NCBI GenBank assembly: GCA_012960155.1 | Contig: DUBU01000039.1 | Span: forward strand, 1 to 64,000 | Source of the DNA: Micavibrio sp. | GTDB taxonomy: Bacteria > Pseudomonadota > Alphaproteobacteria > Micavibrionales > Micavibrionaceae | Length of the DNA: 64,000 nucleotides | Direction of reading: 5' to 3' | Shown here: positions 8,926-17,912 of the stretch, one piece after another | Layout: each line of letters begins with the position of its first letter | How positions within the stretch are numbered: the stretch's first letter is position 1 | Notes under the pieces: generated by a model | The model's database searches: none | Seen by the model: the letters and a program-made list of their open reading frames with translations, nothing else | What the model was told of the DNA's origin: nothing | Translations under genes and position numbers: made by a program

Positions 8926-9624
8926 TTAGAAAACACCTTCCATCTTTTTGGCAAGCCACGTCTTGCGATCTTCAATACGTAAACGGCCTTCTTCGAGCAT
9001 CAGAGTAGGGTGCCCGAAACTCTCGATAATATTCTGGTCGTGCGTGGCGATTACAATCGTAGTGCCCATGCGGTTAAGCTGTTCGAACAGATTCATAAGC
9101 TTGTGACCGATTTCATCATCAAGGTTACCTGTAGGTTCATCGGCAAGCAAAAGGCGCGGGCGCATAATGACAGCGCGGGCAATCGCAACACGCTGTTGCT
9201 GACCGCCTGACATAGTGTTTGGCAGCATATTCTTATGATCCTGCAAACCGACCCAATCCATAAGCTCGTTTACGTTGTTACGGATCTCTTTTTCGTTTTT
9301 GCCCTGAATACGCAGCGGTAGAGCCACGTTATCAAAGGCGGACAGATTATCAAGCAAACGGAATTCCTGAAACACAACGCCGATACGCTGTCTGATGGGC
9401 GAGAGTTCAGTACGATCAAGGCCGTTGATATTCTGGCCAAACATACTGACCAAGCCGCGTGTAGGGCGGATGCCCAGATACATAAGGCGAAGCAGCGAGG
9501 TTTTACCCGCACCACTCGGACCGTTCAAAAAATGGAAAGACCCTTGCTCCAGCGTAAAGCTTACATCGCTTAGAACTTCCGGACCGATACCGTATCTCAG
9601 CCCAACATGCTCAAACTTAATCAT
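8926..9624 (-). CDS. ftsE: Cell division ATP-binding protein FtsE
   Basis: ABC ATPase of the FtsEX division complex. The 232-residue protein starts with the FtsE hallmark MIKFEHVGLRYG, has Walker A GPSGAGKTS at about residues 36-44, Q-loop VFQEFRLLDNLSAFDNV, ABC signature MSGGQQQRVAIARA, Walker B LLLADEPTGNLD and the switch histidine in ATHDQ. All catalytic elements are intact. It overlaps the upstream TPR-like gene by eight bases and is followed immediately by ftsX, so translation is probably coupled. Confidence 0.96.
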   Translation of the reverse strand: MIKFEHVGLRYGIGPEVLSDVSFTLEQGSFHFLNGPSGAGKTSLLRLMYLGIRPTRGLVSMFGQNINGLDRTELSPIRQRIGVVFQEFRLLDNLSAFDNVALPLRIQGKNEKEIRNNVNELMDWVGLQDHKNMLPNTMSGGQQQRVAIARAVIMRPRLLLADEPTGNLDDEIGHKLMNLFEQLNRMGTTIVIATHDQNIIESFGHPTLMLEEGRLRIEDRKTWLAKKMEGVF

Positions 9625-10387
9625 TGCCGACCACCGTTACTTCTTCAGGCGAAATCTGGCGCGCCAGTAAATAGAGTAGAGATTGAGAACGCTGATAGCT
9701 GTTTTCAATCGCCATAGCACTCGCCAGCGCATTATCAAACTGGTCGCGATCGGCGAAGATCTTAGATACTATGCGATAGGCCTTGTTGCGGAACGCATCA
9801 CTGTCAATCGCGGCGATGCTCGCCATGGCGGCATCTATATCACCGCGTTCGGCCTGAATTTCGGCAGACTCTCCATAGGCTTTATTCCGCAAAGCATCAT
9901 TCTCCATATCGCTGGCTGTATCCATGGCACCTTCATCATCGCCGGCAAAGGCCTGCGCCATAGCGATATAGGTTAGGGCGATGGCATAGGAAGGCTCGTG
10001 CTCGATATCTTCCGCTTCATCACGCAGCATGATGAAGATTGTCTCGCGTGTATCAGGATCATAATCCGACTCAGCCGCCGCCATGCCAATGCCGCGAATG
10101 GTCATGGCCTTGGTATCAGGGTTCTCAATCAAACTAATCAGCTTGATGGCTTCTTCGCTCTCATGCTTTTTTGTCAGCAGTTTGGCAAGCTCGCGATATG
10201 TCTGGTCTTTCCAGCGCACTTCTTCGATGTCGGCTGTCGTGTCTTTTAACAAAAGCAAGAGACAGGCGATATCATCTGAAACGCAGTCGACCTTTTGAGA
10301 GGCGGCAGACTGCGTGGCGTCCTGCGCGCGCACCGTCAGAGGAGCAGCGAAAAATATCAAACAGGCGATTATAATTATCAGGCGCAT
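9617..10387 (-). CDS. Exported TPR-like repeat protein of unknown function
   Basis: A 256-residue protein with a clear signal peptide (MRLIIIIACLIFFAAPLTVRA, cleavage before QDATQ) and then helical repeats of about 30-36 residues. The repeats recur as variants of ...DAFRNKAYRIVSKIFADR..., with alternating Ala-rich and acidic positions, resembling tetratricopeptide or HEAT-like units. The start ATG follows TAAGGATAAT. It is the first gene of the ftsE operon and overlaps ftsE by eight bases, which suggests a periplasmic partner for the envelope or division machinery, but this is inferred from position only. I do not recognise it as a standard member of the ftsEX neighbourhood. Confidence 0.72.
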   Translation of the reverse strand: MRLIIIIACLIFFAAPLTVRAQDATQSAASQKVDCVSDDIACLLLLLKDTTADIEEVRWKDQTYRELAKLLTKKHESEEAIKLISLIENPDTKAMTIRGIGMAAAESDYDPDTRETIFIMLRDEAEDIEHEPSYAIALTYIAMAQAFAGDDEGAMDTASDMENDALRNKAYGESAEIQAERGDIDAAMASIAAIDSDAFRNKAYRIVSKIFADRDQFDNALASAMAIENSYQRSQSLLYLLARQISPEEVTVVGND

Positions 10388-10417
10388 TTATTATCCTTAT
10401 CGTGTATAATCAATGTC

Positions 10418-10437
10418 ATATCTCTTTTTTGAGATAT
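10418..10437. promoter_or_regulatory. Perfect short inverted repeat in the divergent promoter region
   Basis: ATATCTC (10418-10424) and GAGATAT (10431-10437) form a perfect 7-base inverted repeat around six T residues, between the minus-strand TPR-like/ftsE operon and the plus-strand zinc-ribbon gene. It could be an operator for either promoter. With only 127 bases between the genes it lies where both promoters must be, but no factor can be named. Confidence 0.3.
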
Positions 10438-10514
10438 AAGCATTCTTGCTGATTATCCCGTCTCAACATATAAAGGTAAAGCAACGCCTGTAAAAACACA
10501 CAGATTTTCTGCCT

Positions 10515-11402
10515 ATGATTATCACTTGTGACGAATGCCATACTCGATACGTAGTTCCCAGTCAGCAGATTTGGGAAGACGGGCGTCGTGTGCGCTGTAC
10601 CAGCTGCGGCAATGAGTGGTATCAAGAGCCAGATTTCGGTGATGACGAAGATGATCTGGAAGAGGACAGCTTTGCCGAAGAAATGGCCAGACTTAATCTG
10701 GATGACGAAGATTTAGAGCCCATTCCCGAATCAGTAAAGCCCTTACCTGAAGGCTCTGCCGTTCCCGCCGTAAGTGACGGTGAAGATGCCGAGGAGGGTA
10801 AGAAGAAATCCCCGATAGGCAAAGTATTAGGTCTAAGCGCTGCAGCCTGCGTTTTCCTGGTCATAATCGGTCTTATCTTTATTATGAGCAACCCGATGGT
10901 CAAGATTTGGCCGAATACAGCCGTAGTCTATGATATGGCAGGCGTTGATATTCCTGTAAAAGGCGAAAACTTGTTATTCAAAGGTCTGGAAGCCAAAACA
11001 GAATCAGAAAATGGCATACTGAACCTGATGATAAAAGGTAGCGTGATCAATCTGGAAACAGAAGCTGCTGGGGTCCCGTTTGTGCAGATCTCTCTGATCG
11101 AAGAGAACGGTAATATTGCGGATCGCTGGATTGTAGAAGACCTTGCGGACACGATAGAAGCCGAAGGCGAAATCAAATTTGAAGCTGTCTATCCGGATGT
11201 CAGCCGCTCAGTGAAAGAAGTAAAGATCGAGCTTGTACCGTTCCATACTGATTTCTCGAAAGCGCAAGAGGCTGAGTCGACACATGAAGACGCATCTCAC
11301 GATGCTGCAGGCTCCCACGATGAAGTACCCCGTCCGCCGCAAGAACAAGCTCCGCATGAAGCGGAAGTGCACGGCGATGATCATCAAGCCGACCATCACT
11401 AA
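10515..11402 (+). CDS. Zinc-ribbon (MJ0042-type) single-pass membrane protein
   Basis: A 295-residue protein opening with a zinc ribbon of the MJ0042 finger-like family: MIITCDECHTRYVVPS and VRCTSCGNEW supply two CxxC pairs within the first 35 residues. A long acidic linker follows (about 40-90), then one transmembrane helix (about 105-127, AAACVFLVIIGLIFIMS), then a DUF3426-like beta domain, and a tail very rich in His, Asp and Glu (last ~45 residues). The likely topology puts the zinc ribbon in the cytoplasm and the tail outside. Such a protein beside ftsE is a recurrent alphaproteobacterial arrangement; its role is unknown. The His-rich tail may bind metals, which is a guess. Confidence 0.82.
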   Translation: MIITCDECHTRYVVPSQQIWEDGRRVRCTSCGNEWYQEPDFGDDEDDLEEDSFAEEMARLNLDDEDLEPIPESVKPLPEGSAVPAVSDGEDAEEGKKKSPIGKVLGLSAAACVFLVIIGLIFIMSNPMVKIWPNTAVVYDMAGVDIPVKGENLLFKGLEAKTESENGILNLMIKGSVINLETEAAGVPFVQISLIEENGNIADRWIVEDLADTIEAEGEIKFEAVYPDVSRSVKEVKIELVPFHTDFSKAQEAESTHEDASHDAAGSHDEVPRPPQEQAPHEAEVHGDDHQADHH

Positions 11403-11411
11403 TCATACATT

Positions 11412-13961
11412 TTAGAATTGTTTCAAAAGACGGCGGTAATATTCCAGCTCGTAATCAGGGCGGCTATATTCGCCTGAGCGTTTACGCAGTTCTTGCAAGA
11501 TTTCCTCTGCACGTTTGCGTTCGCCTTCATCTGGGATTTTAACGGTAGAGCCGGGGAAGCCTGAGTTGTTATTGCCTTCCTGCATAGGACGGCCTAGCGG
11601 ATCAAGACGCATGCTGCCAAAGGCCATCATCGCCATTTGTTTCATCATCTGCTGCATTTGCTGTGACATGTCCTGCATCGCTTCTTGCAGATATTGAAGA
11701 GCAAGTTCCTGATGCGGAATAGATCGCTGCGGGTCGTTTTGTCCAAGCGCAGTACCGGAGCCGCGCATTTCCTGCTCAGCCAGCTGCATCTTTTCAGGAA
11801 TTTCATTGAGCTGCTCATCGGCATCCAGCATGAGTTGCCCCAAAACATAACGCAACGCGTTTTGTTCGATCTGCTTGTCAGCGGTGTCGAATTCTGGTGC
11901 GGAATCGTTTTCGTTATTGCGGCTAGGAGGCGGGGGTATCTCTCCAAAGCCCCAGTTTTTCAGGATTTGCTCTTCAAATTGTAAAAACTCGCCATAGCCT
12001 TTTGGCATGAACTGTTCGTGTTCCTGAACAATTTCATTGGTTTCTTCGAGTAGGGCTTTTTGTTTTTCGATCAGCTCCTGAAGCTCGTTAATGCCTTCCA
12101 TCATAAACTCCATCTGCGGCGGCATCGCCATATTCACAGATGGATCAAGCTTATCCATGAATTGCTGTAGCTGTGATAGAAGGTCTAGTGCTTTGGACTT
12201 GTCACCTGATAAGGCTTCGGCCTTTAGCTGATCTAGGAACGACGCTATATCTTCGGGAGATACGAGGCTCTGCATCGCATCTGGCGGCATTTGCATCAGG
12301 GTGCCGTTTTCAGCCATACGGCGCTGCATTTCCTGCATGAGTTCTTGGAAATATTGTGCCAGTGCTTCCTGTAGTTCCTGTGTTGCCTTTGCAATCTGTT
12401 CGTCAGTAGCGTTCGGATCATTAAGCAGCGCTTCCAGATTTTCGCGGGCTTCGCGCAAATTGCGGGCCGCCAGCGGCAAATTGCCATCCTCAAGGCGAAT
12501 GGCCGTATCCCAGAGCAGTTCAATAACACTAATAATATCTTTGAGCTCAGGATCGTAATGCAGGCGCGAGGCGGCGCTACGAATAGCCAGAAAGATAGTC
12601 GGATCATAGCGCAGCTGTGACGGATCCATTAGAAATTCGCTTAGCTCATAGGAGACATTGCGCGCAGCTTCGCGCGGCGTCCAGATCAAGCGCTTGCGCA
12701 TATCAACAAGTTCACGTGCAATCGGGTTTGAGAACTGACGCTCCGGCAATGTTACAGTAAGCGGCGCTAATGTCGTGCTTTGTCCTTTGAAATCACTAAC
12801 TGTAAACTCAAGAACTACGGGAAGGCCCGCCCAAGGATGCCATGCCAGATCATAAACAGGGGAAACTTCCAGCTCTTCGTTCGCTGGACTAATCAACGCA
12901 CGCGACTCTTCGTAAGGTGCGCCAAGCGGCGATGCGTCCACATTAGGAGCCAGCGTCATGCGCATTGTCATGTTGGTGACGCCGTAATCATCGAGAACGC
13001 TAAGCTTTGTGCGCAGAGAGCCTTTCTCAAGAGTTTCTGGGGCATCTAACAATGTCACATTTGGCGGCGTGTCCTCGATGTAGTTGTAATCAAAACTTAG
13101 ATTTGTGAAAGGTAACTGACGCAGCTTGAAGTTATTGCCCTCCGTAACGGGTAGTTCCAGAGACCAATGATTGCCATCGAGCGGTGTTAATGATGTCTCA
13201 TTTTCGCCGATACTATATTGCGGTGTTGTCCATCCACCTGTCAGCCTTATTTTAATACTGCTGCCTTCAGGGATGTCAATCAGGACGTTGTCACCCATAT
13301 TTTCCTGTAAGACGATCTGCGCAAGGTTAGTGTAGTCGGGTGGTGTAATCCATATTGTATATTTGCTGCTTTTCTCTGCCTTGTCGTTCTGCGGAAACGG
13401 CTGGAAACCTGCATAGATACGACCTTTCCAGTCAGGGCCTGCCGCAACAAAGCCTGTGACCAATATAATTATGGCAAGGTAGCGAAGCGCGTAAGGATCA
13501 CGGTTTGAGAGTTGGATATTCGGGAATGCAGGGCGCAAGGATGATACGGCCTCAATTGCGCGGGCTTTGTTGTGTTCCCAAAGGCTACGTGTTGCACGCT
13601 TTTCCGGATTGATCAGCGTATCTTCTATGGCTGCGATTGGGCGGTGCTGCAGATTGTTGGCGCGCTCTAATCTGCGGTTAACATCGTGATGCGCGGGCAT
13701 CCTTAAAGTTTTGAAGACAGGACGCATGAAATAGATCAGGCCAATTATGTAGGTCGCCAGCATGATGATGCCGGCAACGTGGCCAAGCGCAGCAGGCACA
13801 TTCCACATCCACATCCCGATAAATAATGCTGACCAGCAAACAGGGCGCCACAAAGTCGTGAAGGCCGTTTCGACAAACAAAGAGCCTGCCGTCACAAATC
13901 GCAATGATTTCAAACGGTTTACAGCAGATAGCTTCTTTGTATCAAACGGGTCTGTCATCAA
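11412..13961 (-). CDS. TIGR02302/DUF4175 family large membrane protein
   Basis: An 849-residue protein of the alphaproteobacterial TIGR02302 (DUF4175) family, function unknown. It has hydrophobic segments near residues 30-50, 58-80 and 155-172, then a long extracytoplasmic part with beta-rich blocks (YTIWITPPDYT, GSSIKIRLTGG, VTLLDAPETLEKG). The last ~350 residues are strongly helical and rich in Gln, Met and Glu (for example QYLQEAMQDMSQQMQQ), probably coiled coil. The start overlaps the lysA stop by four bases, and lysA-TIGR02302 is a standard pairing in this class. The membrane-plus-coiled-coil layout suggests a structural envelope protein. Confidence 0.85.
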   Translation of the reverse strand: MMTDPFDTKKLSAVNRLKSLRFVTAGSLFVETAFTTLWRPVCWSALFIGMWMWNVPAALGHVAGIIMLATYIIGLIYFMRPVFKTLRMPAHHDVNRRLERANNLQHRPIAAIEDTLINPEKRATRSLWEHNKARAIEAVSSLRPAFPNIQLSNRDPYALRYLAIIILVTGFVAAGPDWKGRIYAGFQPFPQNDKAEKSSKYTIWITPPDYTNLAQIVLQENMGDNVLIDIPEGSSIKIRLTGGWTTPQYSIGENETSLTPLDGNHWSLELPVTEGNNFKLRQLPFTNLSFDYNYIEDTPPNVTLLDAPETLEKGSLRTKLSVLDDYGVTNMTMRMTLAPNVDASPLGAPYEESRALISPANEELEVSPVYDLAWHPWAGLPVVLEFTVSDFKGQSTTLAPLTVTLPERQFSNPIARELVDMRKRLIWTPREAARNVSYELSEFLMDPSQLRYDPTIFLAIRSAASRLHYDPELKDIISVIELLWDTAIRLEDGNLPLAARNLREARENLEALLNDPNATDEQIAKATQELQEALAQYFQELMQEMQRRMAENGTLMQMPPDAMQSLVSPEDIASFLDQLKAEALSGDKSKALDLLSQLQQFMDKLDPSVNMAMPPQMEFMMEGINELQELIEKQKALLEETNEIVQEHEQFMPKGYGEFLQFEEQILKNWGFGEIPPPPSRNNENDSAPEFDTADKQIEQNALRYVLGQLMLDADEQLNEIPEKMQLAEQEMRGSGTALGQNDPQRSIPHQELALQYLQEAMQDMSQQMQQMMKQMAMMAFGSMRLDPLGRPMQEGNNNSGFPGSTVKIPDEGERKRAEEILQELRKRSGEYSRPDYELEYYRRLLKQF

Positions 13962-15238
13962 TCAGTATCAAGCCAGTCGGGTATGATGTCCTTTTTAATT
14001 ATATCCTGAATATCCTGTCTCTGGCGAATGACGGCAGAATTCCTGCCTTCGACCAGAATTTCAGCGGGTAAGGCGCGTGTATTGTAATTTGATCCCATAG
14101 CGGCACCGTAAGCCCCAGCGCTCATCATGGCGATTAGCTCGCCATCTTTGGCTTCTTCAATTTCACGGTCCTTGGCAAACGTGTCACCTGTTTCGCAAAC
14201 AGGGCCGACAACATCATAGGCGCGAGACTTGCGGCCGCCTTGCTCCATGACCGGTCTAATCGAGTGGTAAGCCTCATATAGAGCAGGGCGCATAAGATCA
14301 TTCATACCCGCATCAAGGATCAGGTAATTGCGGTTCTCGCTCTCTTTCGCGTAAATCACGCGACTGATCAACACACCCGCATTAGCTGTCAGATAACGAC
14401 CTGGTTCCAGAATGATCTGTGTGTCCAGCGGTTCGATGATTTCTTTGATCAGGTCTGTATAGGCCGCAGGATCAATCGGTTTTTCATCATCATATATGAC
14501 GCCCAGACCGCCGCCGATATCAAGGCGGGTGATTTCATGTCCGTCGGAACGCAATTCATTGACAAAATCGGCCATCACTCCAAATGCTTCCCGATAGGGG
14601 CCGAGAGCTGTTAGCTGTGAACCTATATGCATACTAAGACCGACAGGCTCTACAAATTCGCTGCCCTCACAAAGTTTGTATGCAACTTTAATATCACCGC
14701 GTAACATGCCAAATTTGTTGTCACTTTTTCCTGTGGTGATCTTGGCGTGCGTGCCGGCTTCAACATCAGGATTCATGCGGAAAGCCACAGCGACGGAGAT
14801 TGTAGAATGCTCGGCAATCGCGATAATGCGTCTTAATTCGGGCAGTGATTCAACGTTAATCTGGTGAATACCTGCCTGTAATGCCTGCAAGATTTCCTCA
14901 TCGGTTTTACCAACGCCCGAGAAAACAATGCGCTCGGCAGGAATGCCTGCCTGCAAGGCACGGCTTAGTTCTCCCCCTGAAACCACGTCACAGCCGCATT
15001 CCTGCTGCGCCATATAATTCAAAATAGCCTGATTACTATTGGCTTTGCAGGCATACGCAATTAAAGGGCGGTTATCTGGGTGCAGCGAACCGCGTAAAGC
15101 TTGTTTCAATGCCAGAATTTGCTTTTTAATTTCAGTCAGACAGTACACATAGCTAGGTGTGCCGTATTCAGAGGCAATGTCGACCATAGAAATATCATCA
15201 GCGTGCAGAATGCCGTCTTTATAATGAAAACCGCTCAT
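13958..15238 (-). CDS. lysA: Diaminopimelate decarboxylase
   Basis: PLP-dependent enzyme making L-lysine from meso-diaminopimelate, the last step of the DAP pathway. The 426-residue protein has the fold III PLP lysine in AYACKANSN (about residue 56), the phosphate-binding GGGLGV, a MHIGSQ motif, EPGRYLTANAG and the C-terminal active-site motif CETGDTFA. All expected catalytic parts are present. It lies three bases after the small lipoprotein gene and overlaps the TIGR02302 gene. In many alphaproteobacteria argH precedes this cluster; here a pentapeptide-repeat gene does. Together with lysC in this window it indicates lysine synthesis. Confidence 0.95.
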   Translation of the reverse strand: MSGFHYKDGILHADDISMVDIASEYGTPSYVYCLTEIKKQILALKQALRGSLHPDNRPLIAYACKANSNQAILNYMAQQECGCDVVSGGELSRALQAGIPAERIVFSGVGKTDEEILQALQAGIHQINVESLPELRRIIAIAEHSTISVAVAFRMNPDVEAGTHAKITTGKSDNKFGMLRGDIKVAYKLCEGSEFVEPVGLSMHIGSQLTALGPYREAFGVMADFVNELRSDGHEITRLDIGGGLGVIYDDEKPIDPAAYTDLIKEIIEPLDTQIILEPGRYLTANAGVLISRVIYAKESENRNYLILDAGMNDLMRPALYEAYHSIRPVMEQGGRKSRAYDVVGPVCETGDTFAKDREIEEAKDGELIAMMSAGAYGAAMGSNYNTRALPAEILVEGRNSAVIRQRQDIQDIIKKDIIPDWLDTD

Positions 15239-15241
15239 GGC

Positions 15242-15403
15242 TTAGCCTTCCACTGAAGAGGGGTATGTATTTGGGAACTCTGTATCCTCGGCACCTGGTG
15301 GCGGGTCTAGCCTGCTAGGCTTTACGCCGCAGCCGCTAAGAAAGACGAGAGCAGATAAAGACAGGCACAAAACGGCAAGGAATGAATATTTTTTAAGCAG
15401 CAT
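15242..15403 (-). CDS. Small lipoprotein, LptM-like
   Basis: A 53-residue predicted lipoprotein. The start MLLKKYSFLAV follows a strong ribosome site (AGAGGTC, seen on the reverse strand), and the signal peptide ends in the lipobox LSGC. The mature part GCGVKPSRLDPPPGAED resembles the short LptM (YifL) family, whose E. coli member helps the LptD/LptE lipopolysaccharide translocon mature. The gene lies directly before lysA; a short lipoprotein there is usual in alphaproteobacteria. A longer in-frame reading to 15493 lacks a ribosome site and would hide the signal peptide. The LptM assignment rests on size, motif and position. Confidence 0.75.
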   Translation of the reverse strand: MLLKKYSFLAVLCLSLSALVFLSGCGVKPSRLDPPPGAEDTEFPNTYPSSVEG

Positions 15404-15695
15404 AAAGACCTCTAATGCGATTATCTTCGAAACATAGCACAGGAAACGGTCAAGGCAACGTACGTGCAGGCAAAACCTAAGTAAAACCCACATATTTGAA
15501 CGCTTTGTGGATAGTCCTGTGAAAAGAATCGGGGATATTCCGCTGTAACTCTTGCGATCTTTTATCTGATTGGAGATTTATTAAGCTAAAATAATGCGTT
15601 ATAATCAATTCGCATTAATACTTTTAAAGGATTTAACGGCTAATATTAGTAAGGCCGAGAGTTATTAAGGCGCGTATTCAGTAGAGAAGGACTTT
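15404..15695. other. Intergenic region with AT-rich stretch and TTAA repeats
   Basis: This 292-base gap separates the minus-strand lipoprotein/lysA operon from the plus-strand pentapeptide gene and must hold both promoters. It has one DnaA-box-like 9-mer, TGTGGATAG at 15506-15514 (one mismatch on the reverse strand). It is AT-rich from about 15550 to 15660, and three TTAA motifs sit exactly nine bases apart at 15615, 15624 and 15633. No gene or RNA structure is recognisable. Confidence 0.4.
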
Positions 15696-16982
15696 ATGCA
15701 GGGAATGGCACAGACACTTAATCAGGACGATTCTCTCAAGAAAATGAATCAGGAACAACTTGATGAAATTGTGCGCCTGCATAAGCGATTCATGGAAGGT
15801 CGCAATGGCGGCCGCCGCGCAATTCTACGCAAGGTGAACCTGTCGGGCCTGTCCCTTCGCGAACAAGATTTACGTCAGGCTGATTTCAGCGGCTGTGATA
15901 TGACGAATATGGATTTGGCTGGCGTGAATTTCCGCGAAGCATCCTTGTACGCATGCAATCTTAGCCATTCTAACTTGAACAAAACTATTTTCGTACGCGC
16001 TGATTTGCGTGGTTCTCGTATTGAGAGCGCAGATCTGGCAGGTGCTGACCTGGATCGTGCTGACCTTCGTGCGGGCGGTTTCTCGGATAACGGACAATTT
16101 AGCCGCGGCGAAGATGTGAACTTCCGCGGTGCTAACCTGGCGGGTGCAAAACTTTCGGGAACATTGGCGAGTAGTGCTGATTTCTCTGACGCGATCATGG
16201 CCAAAACAGATTTGACGGGTGCTGATTTGCGTAATGCCCGTTTCGAAGGTGCAGACCTGACCGAAGCCGAAGTGCGCGGTGCGCAGCTGATGGGTGCGAA
16301 TATGCGCTCAACAATTCTGACAGGCGTACACCTTGAAGATATTAAAGGCAGCGGCGTTGATCTGACAGATTCTATTACAGACGAAAACGTTGGTAAGTCT
16401 CTGGATCAATTGGAGCAGCCTTTGGCACGTTTGATCAAAGAACACCGCAACTGGGTGGCGTCTGTCGGGAAAGATGGATCACAGCTGGATTTAAGCGGTT
16501 ATGATCTGCGTATCCTTCTGTCATTGGCCGGTGAGAAACTGACAGCGCTAAGAGCCACTGGTGCGCGCTGGTGCGGTATGGATCTAACGGATATCCAGCT
16601 GCAGAGCGCAACACTTGAAGAATCAGATTTTCGTAGCTGTTTCCTGCGTGGTGCTGACTTCCGTGCAACGAATTTGAAGCGTGCGCGTTTTAGCCATGCT
16701 GATTTGCGTAATGCTGATTTCAATCCGCTTTTCTTTGAAAGTGCCGGACAGAAAATGGCGAGCCCATGCGATATGACCGAAGCAAATTTGCGTTACGCGA
16801 ACTGTGCGGGTGCTAAGATGAAGAAAGCCAAGTTTATCGATGCTGATGTGGCCTATGCCGATTTTAGTAATTGCGATCTAAGCGGCGCGGACTTCACAGG
16901 GGCGCGCTATGATAATGCGATCTTCACAAATGCGAATATCGAAGATGCTAAATTTGACGGCGATGCACCGTCAACAAGCTAA
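15696..16982 (+). CDS. Pentapeptide-repeat protein
   Basis: A 428-residue protein made of two blocks of pentapeptide repeats with the A(D/N)LXX pattern (for example ADLAG, ADLDR, ADLRA). The first block covers about residues 45-235, the second about 285-425, and they are joined by a repeat-poor helical linker near 235-280. Such repeats form a right-handed square beta helix. Known members include DNA-mimic gyrase protectors and membrane-associated proteins, but no specific role can be assigned here. There is no signal peptide, so it is probably cytoplasmic. The start ATG follows GAGAAGGAC. It is monocistronic, and convergent with the small HIG1-type gene. Confidence 0.88.
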   Translation: MQGMAQTLNQDDSLKKMNQEQLDEIVRLHKRFMEGRNGGRRAILRKVNLSGLSLREQDLRQADFSGCDMTNMDLAGVNFREASLYACNLSHSNLNKTIFVRADLRGSRIESADLAGADLDRADLRAGGFSDNGQFSRGEDVNFRGANLAGAKLSGTLASSADFSDAIMAKTDLTGADLRNARFEGADLTEAEVRGAQLMGANMRSTILTGVHLEDIKGSGVDLTDSITDENVGKSLDQLEQPLARLIKEHRNWVASVGKDGSQLDLSGYDLRILLSLAGEKLTALRATGARWCGMDLTDIQLQSATLEESDFRSCFLRGADFRATNLKRARFSHADLRNADFNPLFFESAGQKMASPCDMTEANLRYANCAGAKMKKAKFIDADVAYADFSNCDLSGADFTGARYDNAIFTNANIEDAKFDGDAPSTS

Positions 16983-16984
16983 CT

Positions 16985-17182
16985 TTACTGTCCGCTATTA
17001 AACATTACAGCCAGTATTAGAAAGAACAGCGCCAAGCCTTGGAGTGTAACGCGTGCACGCATTAAGCGGTTGCCGTATTTCTCGTTAAACTCGCCGCCTT
17101 TAATCATGGAGATCAGGCCGATCACCAGCGTTCCCAGTACGGCTAACATTGCCAGAATAAGTAAGATAATGAATATGTTCAT
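16985..17182 (-). CDS. Small two-helix membrane protein, HIG1 type (twin transmembrane)
   Basis: A 65-residue protein with two hydrophobic helices (about residues 3-26 and 44-62) joined by a basic loop containing NRLMRARVTLQG. That loop is the signature of the HIG1/RCF1-like family; mitochondrial members associate with cytochrome oxidase supercomplexes. Alphaproteobacterial twin-transmembrane homologues are presumed to act in the respiratory membrane, but this is family knowledge, not visible here. It lies seven bases downstream of the ubiG stop on the same strand, so they are probably co-transcribed; a link to ubiquinone-dependent respiration would fit. Confidence 0.78.
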   Translation of the reverse strand: MNIFIILLILAMLAVLGTLVIGLISMIKGGEFNEKYGNRLMRARVTLQGLALFFLILAVMFNSGQ

Positions 17183-17189
17183 GGTGTAC

Positions 17190-17912
17190 CTATGCTTTCG
17201 CCGTTAGAAAGTAGTTCACGGCCGTATTGCTATTTGAAAGAGAGAACTCGTTTTTCACAGGGTTGAAAACAAGCCCCTTAATGTTGTGCTCACGGGCACC
17301 AGCTTTGCGCACCATACGGGCAAGTTCTGATGGTTTTAGAAACTTTTTCCACTGGTGAGTACCGCGTGGTACCCATCGCAGAATATGCTCGGCAGCAACA
17401 ATGCCTAAAGCGTAGGATTGCGGGGTTCTGTTGAGTGTTGAAAAAATGATGAGCCCGTCTTTTGCACAGAGTTTCACACAGTTTTCCACAAACTCTTCCA
17501 CATTATCAACGTGCTCTATGACTTCCAGCGCCAAGACTACGTCGTATGTTTCTTTTAGGTCTTCAGCAGCACCATTTTTATAGGTGATTTTAAGGCCGCT
17601 TTGTTCTGCGTGTTCGGTTGCAACCGCAATGGCGTTGGTATCGGCATCAACGCCTGTAACTTTACCGCCAAGGCGCGACAATGGTTCGCATACAAGGCCG
17701 CCCCCGCAGCCAATATCCAGAATTGATAGATCTTTTAAGGCACCCAGAGCGTCGGTATCGCGCGCGTAATGCTCGCAAATCATTGATTTAATGTAACGAA
17801 TGCGCTCTGGATTAAGGCGGTGCAAAGGCTTGAATGGACCTTCTTCATCCCACCAATGGCTGGAATCTTTGGCAAAGTTTTCAACTTCTTTGATGTTTAC
17901 TGAACTGCTCAT
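17190..17912 (-). CDS. ubiG: Ubiquinone biosynthesis O-methyltransferase UbiG
   Basis: SAM-dependent enzyme performing both O-methylations in ubiquinone synthesis. The 240-residue protein has the N-terminal signature FAKDSSHWWDEEGPFKPLH, methyltransferase motif I ILDIGCGGGLVCEPL, motif II VVLALEVIEHV, and the membrane-association loop with FSTLNRTP and LRWVPRGTHQW, all typical of UbiG/Coq3. It diverges from lysC with 114 bases between starts, the usual alphaproteobacterial arrangement. Its presence indicates an aerobic quinone-based respiratory chain. Confidence 0.96.
   Translation of the reverse strand: MSSSVNIKEVENFAKDSSHWWDEEGPFKPLHRLNPERIRYIKSMICEHYARDTDALGALKDLSILDIGCGGGLVCEPLSRLGGKVTGVDADTNAIAVATEHAEQSGLKITYKNGAAEDLKETYDVVLALEVIEHVDNVEEFVENCVKLCAKDGLIIFSTLNRTPQSYALGIVAAEHILRWVPRGTHQWKKFLKPSELARMVRKAGAREHNIKGLVFNPVKNEFSLSNSNTAVNYFLTAKA

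Noticed and set aside
10416-10625. Reverse-strand frame of 69 codons
   Set aside because: It spans the promoter gap and the start of the zinc-ribbon gene, and has no ribosome site or motif.
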